Source: Elusimicrobium minutum Pei191 (GTDB taxonomy: Bacteria > Elusimicrobiota > Elusimicrobia > Elusimicrobiales > Elusimicrobiaceae). From it: DNA of 64,000 nt. The stretch's first letter is position 1. Each line of letters starts with the position of its first letter. The stretch covers positions 868,001-932,000 of the forward strand of contig NC_010644.1 of assembly GCF_000020145.1 (NCBI RefSeq), read 5' to 3'. The notes beneath the pieces are model-generated. The model saw nothing but the letters and a program-made list of their open reading frames with translations. It had not been told where the DNA came from and did not search any database. The translations under genes were made by a program, and so were the position numbers. Shown here in pieces: positions 58,025 through 64,000 of this stretch.

Positions 58025-59188
58025 ATGGCAGATTTAGAACAGGCAATTAAACTTTTAACACGCGGATGCGTTGATGTAGTAAGCAAAGAAGAACTTGAAA
58101 ACAAATTAAAATCGGGCCGAACATTAAAAGTTAAACTCGGCTGCGACCCTACCAGCTCCGACCTTCATTTAGGGCACAGCGTAGTGCTTTCAAAATTACG
58201 CCAATTTCAGGATTTAGGACATACGGCCGTGCTTGTTATAGGCGATTTTACCGCCGGCATAGGCGACCCCAGCGGCCGCAACTCCACAAGACCTCAGCTT
58301 GACCGCGAACAAATTTTACAAAACGCCAAAACCTATACAGAACAAGTTTTTAAAGTTTTAGATAAAGAAAAAACGGAAGTTGTTTTTAACAGCACCTGGC
58401 TTGACCCTTTTGTAAAAACAAAAGAGCTGCTTTTAACACTTTCCAAAATAACGGTAAGACAAGGTTTAGAAAGGGAAGACTTTAAAAAAAGAATGGCCGC
58501 CGGCGATCCTGTCAGCATTCTTGAAATTCTTTATTCCGTGTTCCAGGGGCAGGACTCCGTAGCTTTAAAAGCCGATGTTGAACTTGGCGGCACAGACCAA
58601 ATTTTTAACCTTCTTGTAGGCCGTCAGCTGCAAAAAAACGCCGGGCAGGAAGCGCAGGTGGTTTTAACAACCCCTCTGTTGGTAGGTACCGACGGCGTTA
58701 AAAAGATGTCAAAAAGTTATAACAACTATATAGGCCTTAATGACCCGGCGGAAGAAATGTTTGGCAAAGCTATGTCAATCTCAGACGAAATGATGTATAT
58801 GTATTATGAGCTTTTGACCTCTGAAGATATGGACAAAGTCAAAGCCATGCACCCTATGGAAGCAAAAAAGTCTTTAGCTAAAATACTTGTAACCCGCTTT
58901 CATAACGCCGAAGCGGCCGAAGCGGCCTTGAACAATTTTGAAAAAGTATTTTCAAAAAAAGAAAAGCCTGCCGATATGTCTAAAATTACCGTTGCGGAAG
59001 GGGAAAGCGTTTCCTCGGTGATTATTAAAGCGGGCGCGGCAAAAAGCAAAAACGAGGCAAGAAGGCTTATCGACGGCGGTGCCGTAAAAATTAACGACGT
59101 TAAAGTTGAATCGGACGGAGTTTGCCAATTTGAAACGGGCAATATTTTACAAGTAGGACGCAGACATTTTTTTGAACTGAACAAATAA
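58025..59188 (+). CDS. tyrS: tyrosyl-tRNA synthetase
   Basis: 387 aa. Class I signature HLGHS in GCDPTSSDLHLGHSVVLSKL, tyrosine-binding region GGTDQIFNLLVGRQLQ, and KMSKSYNN. A C-terminal S4 RNA-binding domain follows (SSVIIKAGAAKSKNEARRLIDGGAVKINDVKV). This is the shorter-insert TyrRS subgroup common in Gram-negative phyla. TATAAT lies near 57990-58010, 67 bp after priA, so it may also have its own promoter; GGAG lies seven to eight bases before the ATG. mltG starts 3 bp after its stop. Confidence 0.95.
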   Translation: MADLEQAIKLLTRGCVDVVSKEELENKLKSGRTLKVKLGCDPTSSDLHLGHSVVLSKLRQFQDLGHTAVLVIGDFTAGIGDPSGRNSTRPQLDREQILQNAKTYTEQVFKVLDKEKTEVVFNSTWLDPFVKTKELLLTLSKITVRQGLEREDFKKRMAAGDPVSILEILYSVFQGQDSVALKADVELGGTDQIFNLLVGRQLQKNAGQEAQVVLTTPLLVGTDGVKKMSKSYNNYIGLNDPAEEMFGKAMSISDEMMYMYYELLTSEDMDKVKAMHPMEAKKSLAKILVTRFHNAEAAEAALNNFEKVFSKKEKPADMSKITVAEGESVSSVIIKAGAAKSKNEARRLIDGGAVKINDVKVESDGVCQFETGNILQVGRRHFFELNK

Positions 59189-59191
59189 TTA

Positions 59192-60175
59192 ATGAAAAAA
59201 TATAAAAAACTTATTTTATTAATATCTTGCGCTTTGCTTTTTGTAATTTTCGCCGCTTTTACGCATAATTATTATTTTGCTAAAGGTGCTCCGGTGATCT
59301 TTGAAATTTCGGAAGGTCAAAGCGGCGCGCAAATAGCGCGCAACCTTAAACGACAGGGCGTTATTAAAAGCAAGTTCATGTTTAAAATGATGCTTAAGTT
59401 TTTCTTTGATCCAAAAGGCTTAAAAGCGGGCGTTTTTGACCTTAGGCAAAACACCTCGCCGGAAGAAGTTATAAGCTGTATTTCAAGCGGAAAATGCCAG
59501 CATTTGGAAAAAGTTACAATACTTGAAGGCTGGCGTATTGAAGAGATAGCCATGGCCCTCCAGGATAAAAATATTTGCGATGCCATGGACTTTACCAAAA
59601 TGGCTAAAGAAAGGAATTTGGAAGGCTACTTATACCCTTCAACCTATATGTTTCCGCAAAAAATGCAAACCGCAAAGGTAATAGACGCTATGGTAGCCGA
59701 ATTTAACAAGCGGGTGCGTCCTTTATTTCAACCTGAGTTTATGGGCGGCCTTACTGAACGCCAGGTTATCACTATAGCCTCTATTGTTGAACGTGAAGCC
59801 GTTGTACATGATGAACGTCCCAAAATAGCCGCCGTTTACCTTAACAGAGTTAAAACGGGCATGAGGCTGGAGGCCGACCCTACCGTGCAATACGCCTTAG
59901 GTTACACACCTAGTGAGAATAGATTTTGGAAAAAAGGCCTTACATTGGCCGACCTCCGTAAAGATATGCCTTATAATACATATAAAAGAAAAGGAATCCC
60001 CCCCGGACCTATTTGCAGCCCGAGCATGGAATCCGTTTACGCAGTACTTCACCCTGAAGAAAATTTTGACAAACTGTTTTTTGTGGCTGAAAATGACGAA
60101 GGCAGACACGTTTTTAGCAAAACTTATGACGAACATGTAAGAAACATAAGAAGAATACGGTCTAACAGAAAATAA
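59192..60175 (+). CDS. mltG: endolytic murein transglycosylase MltG
   Basis: 327 aa. N-terminal membrane helix (LILLISCALLFVIFAAF), a LysM-like domain (VIFEISEGQSGAQIARNLKRQGVIKSKFMFK), and the catalytic YceG domain. The catalytic Glu is in ITIASIVEREAVVHDERPKIAAVYLNRV, followed by MRLEADPTVQYALGY, YNTYKRKGIPPGPICSPS and FFVAENDEGRHVFSKTYDEH. Cleaves nascent peptidoglycan strands in the periplasm, setting glycan length. Last gene of the gmk run. Confidence 0.94.
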   Translation: MKKYKKLILLISCALLFVIFAAFTHNYYFAKGAPVIFEISEGQSGAQIARNLKRQGVIKSKFMFKMMLKFFFDPKGLKAGVFDLRQNTSPEEVISCISSGKCQHLEKVTILEGWRIEEIAMALQDKNICDAMDFTKMAKERNLEGYLYPSTYMFPQKMQTAKVIDAMVAEFNKRVRPLFQPEFMGGLTERQVITIASIVEREAVVHDERPKIAAVYLNRVKTGMRLEADPTVQYALGYTPSENRFWKKGLTLADLRKDMPYNTYKRKGIPPGPICSPSMESVYAVLHPEENFDKLFFVAENDEGRHVFSKTYDEHVRNIRRIRSNRK

Positions 60176-60187
60176 TGAATATTTAAA

Positions 60188-60218
60188 CGCCCCCGAGAGT
60201 AAAACCCGGGGGTATTTT
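60188..60218 (+). terminator. terminator of the gmk-mltG operon
   Basis: CCCCCG / CGGGGG stem with an eight- to ten-base loop and a modest T-rich tail. Confidence 0.7.
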
Positions 60219-60500
60219 ATTTAATATTTAGTTTATGTTTAAACTAACTAAAAACTGCGCTCCTTTATTCTTACGGCGAAACGGGAGCGATGCGTGTACA
60301 AGTTTGTTCATTATCTATATTACGCAAATAATTTTACGCGCTATTGTTAACTCATCCGGCTTACACAGAGTGATATCTGACTGTTTCAAAATTTCACTTT
60401 AATACCACTAAACCGGCAGCTATAAGGGAATTTTCCTTGAAGAAGAAGATTATCACCGCTTACACAAAAAAATTGCTCTATTTCAATAAACAATCCTTTT

Positions 60501-60662
60501 AATAAAATCCCCAGGGTTCACGCCCGGATTTCTTTGTTTCAAAGCTTCGCTTTGCGATTTCACATAACAATAAACAGCAACCCCTCCGCAGCGGCAAGGC
60601 GGAGGTGTCGCGAAACCAGGATACTATCCCCCCCAACTTGCTAAGCGTTTTGCTCTATCAAT
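60501..60662 (-). repeat. terminator-associated intergenic repeat, copy 6
   Basis: Minus strand: begins after the T-tract of the 60.7-kb gene terminator with ATTGATAGAG. The CCTGCG element is replaced by unrelated sequence. GGTTTCGCGACACC, CTCCGCC / GGCGGAG-type stem, GTGAAATC, AAGCGAAGCTTTGAAACAAA and an end hairpin near ATCCGGGCGTGAACCC are present. The 280 bp between the mltG terminator and this copy hold nothing I recognise. Confidence 0.8.
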
Positions 60663-60699
60663 AAAAAAGGCCCGTCCTTTAAAGGACGGGCCTTTTTTA
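60663..60699 (-). terminator. terminator of the giant membrane protein gene
   Basis: AGGCCCGTCCTTT / AAAGGACGGGCCT perfect stem between A and T runs. Confidence 0.92.
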
Positions 60700-60707
60700 T
60701 TAAAATA

Positions 60708-63700
60708 TTACATTGTCTGTAAAGCAATCTCATAATCTAAGTTAACAGTAGATTGCGTATTTTCAGATTCTTTTGTTTCTTCAGTAGAAGGCTCTAAAAC
60801 AGATTTTTGTTGGGACGTTAAATCAACATCCAAACTGTCTTTACTTTCAGCATTATCTTTATTTAGAACATCGATATTAGCGCCGTCAATATCTTTTAAG
60901 ACAGGGGCGTTGTTTAACGCTTTATTTAAATAATAAGCGCCGCCGCCGATACCTACAGCGTGCGAGTCATTAACTAACTTAAACATCGTTTGCGCGCCGC
61001 CATTTAAAGATTTACCGAAGTTCGCGCCCGTGGTTTTTAAACTAAGACCTATCATCTTAGAGCCGCTTCCCAATGTTCTAAAACCGGAAACTATGTTTTT
61101 GCGGTTAATGCTTAACATTTTAGAGCCTGCGAATGTTCCCGCGGCTATACCAAGTATAGGCACCACAAGTGACTTTTGGTTAGATTCGGCACGGTTTTCG
61201 GCCATATTGTTTTTTAAAATAACATCAGAACCTAAGTTTGTCAAAGCGGGCACAGCAGCCATGCCTATATGTACGCCGGGGTAAAGTACTTCAAAGTTTG
61301 TAATAAAACTCTTACTCATTTTAGCGTCTTTAAGCATAATTTTACTGAGTTTAAAAAACCCGTTTGTAGTGCTGGCAAAACCTACGGAAGTTAACGCCAT
61401 GCCTGTAAGGAACATGGGCAAATTATCCTGGCTATACAATACGGCGCTTCCTAAACCTGCGGTTCCCAAACTGCCTACAAGTAATCTCTTGTAAGCTAAA
61501 GGATTTTCCCCGCCGCCCAAAGCATTGATAACTTTCTTTGAAGAAAGCCTGAACACGAAAGGTGCAGCAACGAAAATACCTACTGAGGCCAATTTTCTCG
61601 CGTCGCCTAATAATACGTTTTCGCCTTCATTTTTGGGAACAACTATATCAGAATATCTGTTTACTTCACCCATACTGTAGCTGTTAACAAGCGCCGCCTC
61701 AGAGCCTACAATCAATGTTGAGGCAAGCACCGTTTTACCTACTATGGGGTTCTTTATTGTTTTAAAAGATTCAATAACATCTCCTTTCAAACCCTTTCTA
61801 AAATCCTTAAAAGGTATTTTGGGGCCATCGGCTTTGCCTATTTTTGTACTTATTTTTGTTTTGTGGAGCAATAAACCCGTACCCATAGTAGCCGCGAGAA
61901 GTATAGGATAAGAAACTGAGAAGTCCACAATTTTCTTAGAGAAGTCATTTTCGGAAGCGTCTTTAAACGCAGCTCTGTAAGACATAACACCGCCTGTTAC
62001 AAGCGCCGGGGGCGTAATCATAATAAATGAACTGAGGTTTTTAAAAGCCATTGTTTTAAGCGTATTACCGCCGCCGCCGATAGCGTCAGTTAAAGGAGAC
62101 AGGGTTGATCTGGTTAAAGCCGTTGACACGCCTATGAGGAAGGCGGAAACAGCTAAAGGAGCAAGGGAAAAATTCTCCCTGTTTTTATAGCTGATACTGT
62201 TTGAACCGTTAAAACCGTAAGCAATAGGAATAACCAATGCGCCTGAAGCTATCCCCAAGCTGCTTTTAAGTACGTTAACCATGCCATATCTTCTTACAAA
62301 AGGAGATATTACAGGTGAAATAAGAGAGGGTAAATAAGGCAAGGCAACGCTGATAGCGCCTAATTTTAAGCCTATCCAAGGGTCGCGTTCTCCCTCCGGT
62401 ATGTTGTTATTGGCGTAAATATCGCTTAACGGTTTGATTAAACTTGTTGAGGCCGCGCTTAAACTTAAACCCGAAAGAACAAATAAGGTATTAATTTTGT
62501 TTTTGCTTCCGGATAAGCTTATAGCTATATTTTTGTCAAGTAAATTTGCCTTACTCGCTATTTCCGTAAATTTGCCAAGCTGTTCCTTAGGTAAAGTAAC
62601 GGAAAAATCACCTTTAAAAACTTTACCTTCAGGAGTTATAAGCATAGTTTCGTCTTTATGGGTTATCGCAAATTTAAAACCTTTAAGGTTTTGGTTGGCG
62701 CTGATGGAAATACCGTTTAAAGGCAGTTCGTTGCTGCCGTTTTTTAAAACAACGGACAGTTCTTCGGTAAATTGTGTTTCTTTAGATGCCTGCACGGAAG
62801 ATTTTATTTTGGTCCAAAGGCTTCTGCCGGGGACTGTGTAATCCGCGTTAACTTTTAATTTAAGCGCAGCGCCCGCTTCTCCGTTTGCGGAAAGGTGAGA
62901 AGCCCTTAACAATGAAGGCACGCTTTCTTTATTAACCGTAATTTTAAAGAAAGAAGGATCAATACCTGTGTTATCACTGCGTACAAATCTTAAAAATTGC
63001 TGGTCGCTTCCCGCATTTTTATTTTCAATAATAATACTTGAAAGCTTATTGGTTTTTCTACCCAAAGCTCTGTCCGCGATATTTGTATTTTTTATAAAAG
63101 GAACCTTTTTAAGCCATGTGCCGGTAACGCCGGGAATAGCTTCCGTTAAAAACACTCTGACATTACCTATTTGCTTTTGGTCGGAACCTTTAAAAAGTAT
63201 AAGAGAGCGTTTTTTGCCTTTGGAAAAAAGAGTGTCAACCAGCTCGGCTCCGTATTTGCCGCTGGCAACTGAAGCCATACTGGCAACGGAACCGCTTAAC
63301 GCCTGTCCGGCCAGCATTGCGCGGCGGTCAAGAAATTTGGAAGTCGTAAAAAGTTTACCAGTTTCGCCGGCTAAAAGTTTATGTGAAAGTTTAGCGTCTT
63401 TACTAGGAGAAGAGAAAACTAAAGGGCGTTTTGACCTTGCCGCAGTAATAGTGTTAAATTCTTTTGCCGCGTTTCTTGACGCGTTTATAAAGTTCCTTTC
63501 AACATGCAAAAGATCGGCTAAATCTTTACGTGCCGAGGTATTTTTTAAGTTTTTACCGGCCAAGTAAGCTTCTAAATTTACGGCATTACGGGCCTGGGTA
63601 ATAGTTTCTGGGTTGACTATAACGCGCCCTGCCTGCACGTTAAAAACGGCGGCTTGAACAGCCTCTTGAGCCACGCTGGGAATTAATTCGCCGCTAACCG

Positions 63701-64000
63701 TTCTAGGGCCTATAAATTCCGGCGCCGTGCTCCCAAAATGTTTATAGTTACTAAAAACAGCAGGCTCAAGGCCTTGTTTTATCTTTTGCGAAGCTTTAGC
63801 AAAATAAGTAGGGTTTTTACGGTTCGCGAATGTTTTTTGGTATACGGCAAGATTCTCTCTAAGAAACGCCATTTTATTAGCGTTATTGCCTATACGGGCT
63901 AATTTCATTCCTCTGTAAGTTTGCTTGCCCAAACGGCCAATACCGCGCACGCCTTTAATGGCAAGCCTGCTTAAATCCCAAAAACACCATACCAAAAAAC
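60708..64000 (-). CDS. giant membrane protein, C-terminal part (5' end outside window)
   Basis: The frame is open to the window edge, giving at least 1096 codons; the true start lies beyond. The first 500 residues are soluble and basic. From about residue 510 on there are ten or more hydrophobic segments (e.g. LFVLSGLSLSAASTSLI, LGIASGALVIPIAYGF, PLAVSAFLIGVSTALT, ILLAATMGTGLLL, VGIFVAAPFVFRL, MFLTGMALTSVGFAS) spaced like a 12-helix transporter, so an MFS-like fold is possible, but no MFS signature is seen. The tail is acidic and Ser/Thr/Glu-rich. I know no such protein; the combination of large soluble domain and transporter-like part is unusual. Confidence 0.7.
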   Translation of the reverse strand, partial: FLVWCFWDLSRLAIKGVRGIGRLGKQTYRGMKLARIGNNANKMAFLRENLAVYQKTFANRKNPTYFAKASQKIKQGLEPAVFSNYKHFGSTAPEFIGPRTVSGELIPSVAQEAVQAAVFNVQAGRVIVNPETITQARNAVNLEAYLAGKNLKNTSARKDLADLLHVERNFINASRNAAKEFNTITAARSKRPLVFSSPSKDAKLSHKLLAGETGKLFTTSKFLDRRAMLAGQALSGSVASMASVASGKYGAELVDTLFSKGKKRSLILFKGSDQKQIGNVRVFLTEAIPGVTGTWLKKVPFIKNTNIADRALGRKTNKLSSIIIENKNAGSDQQFLRFVRSDNTGIDPSFFKITVNKESVPSLLRASHLSANGEAGAALKLKVNADYTVPGRSLWTKIKSSVQASKETQFTEELSVVLKNGSNELPLNGISISANQNLKGFKFAITHKDETMLITPEGKVFKGDFSVTLPKEQLGKFTEIASKANLLDKNIAISLSGSKNKINTLFVLSGLSLSAASTSLIKPLSDIYANNNIPEGERDPWIGLKLGAISVALPYLPSLISPVISPFVRRYGMVNVLKSSLGIASGALVIPIAYGFNGSNSISYKNRENFSLAPLAVSAFLIGVSTALTRSTLSPLTDAIGGGGNTLKTMAFKNLSSFIMITPPALVTGGVMSYRAAFKDASENDFSKKIVDFSVSYPILLAATMGTGLLLHKTKISTKIGKADGPKIPFKDFRKGLKGDVIESFKTIKNPIVGKTVLASTLIVGSEAALVNSYSMGEVNRYSDIVVPKNEGENVLLGDARKLASVGIFVAAPFVFRLSSKKVINALGGGENPLAYKRLLVGSLGTAGLGSAVLYSQDNLPMFLTGMALTSVGFASTTNGFFKLSKIMLKDAKMSKSFITNFEVLYPGVHIGMAAVPALTNLGSDVILKNNMAENRAESNQKSLVVPILGIAAGTFAGSKMLSINRKNIVSGFRTLGSGSKMIGLSLKTTGANFGKSLNGGAQTMFKLVNDSHAVGIGGGAYYLNKALNNAPVLKDIDGANIDVLNKDNAESKDSLDVDLTSQQKSVLEPSTEETKESENTQSTVNLDYEIALQTM

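Noticed and set aside
62968-63567. 199-codon plus-strand ORF opposite the giant membrane protein
   Set aside because: Antisense shadow of a long coding frame, with no ribosome site and no recognisable domain; same for the ORFs opposite PFOR.

Overview
The window reads as a chromosome segment of a Gram-negative-type anaerobe with about 40% G+C and very A/T-rich spacers. A one-piece pyruvate:ferredoxin oxidoreductase, a proton-pumping pyrophosphatase, cysteine desulfidase, an outer-membrane-type beta-barrel protein, a POT peptide transporter and several type IV pilin-like proteins with nearly the same N-terminus fit the Elusimicrobiota, probably close to Elusimicrobium. That placement is inference from gene content. 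No phage, transposase, integrase or CRISPR array was seen.

Layout. 0-9 kb: the end of a dnaJ-type gene with a small coupled ORF, a ferritin-like protein, a HAD phosphatase, the GGGtGRT / Fe-S scaffold pair, a SIS protein, asnS, two pilin-like genes, an Hcp-like lipoprotein and tRNA-Ala(CGC). 9-18 kb: secreted proteins (one with Cys-rich repeats), a 20-residue peptide gene, a membrane HExxH protein, PFOR, a candidate small RNA and a third pilin. 18-31 kb: aquaporin, MFS exporter plus cysteine desulfidase, a giant PAS/GAF protein and exported beta-rich proteins. 31-37 kb: FKBP, DUF2207/LemA, HAD, YbaK, a beta-barrel and a possible DNA-binding protein behind an operator array. 37-43 kb: an RDD pseudogene, then four paralogous exported helical proteins. 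43-49 kb: pyrophosphatase, exported ankyrin protein, DJ-1 and a 1.2-kb gene-free A/T-rich tract. 49-60 kb: POT transporter, VanX-like dipeptidase, PBP1C, then gmk-rpoZ-udg-priA-tyrS-mltG. 60-64 kb: the 3' part of a giant membrane protein gene.

Three features cut across this layout. First, six promoters share one architecture: a box TAGGWCTWWNGRCYC abuts a weak -35 (WTGNNN), exactly 17 bp separate that from a TATAAT-like -10, and a second full or half box lies one register (24-25 bp) upstream. All six precede genes for exported proteins of unknown function, so this looks like a dedicated envelope regulon. Second, a structured 155-220-bp intergenic repeat occurs six to seven times, always directly after the T-tract of a Rho-independent terminator and always in the same orientation relative to it. 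Third, an exported protein family recurs six times (1.4, 17, 37.8, 39.1, 40.2 and 41.9 kb): signal peptide, SDxEAxxIxxxIExxFP-like motif, membrane segments, DTDLxxLxRDxxxLF-like motif and a charged helical tail. Three of its members sit behind the boxed promoters. Together these are the best candidates for an undescribed system in the window.
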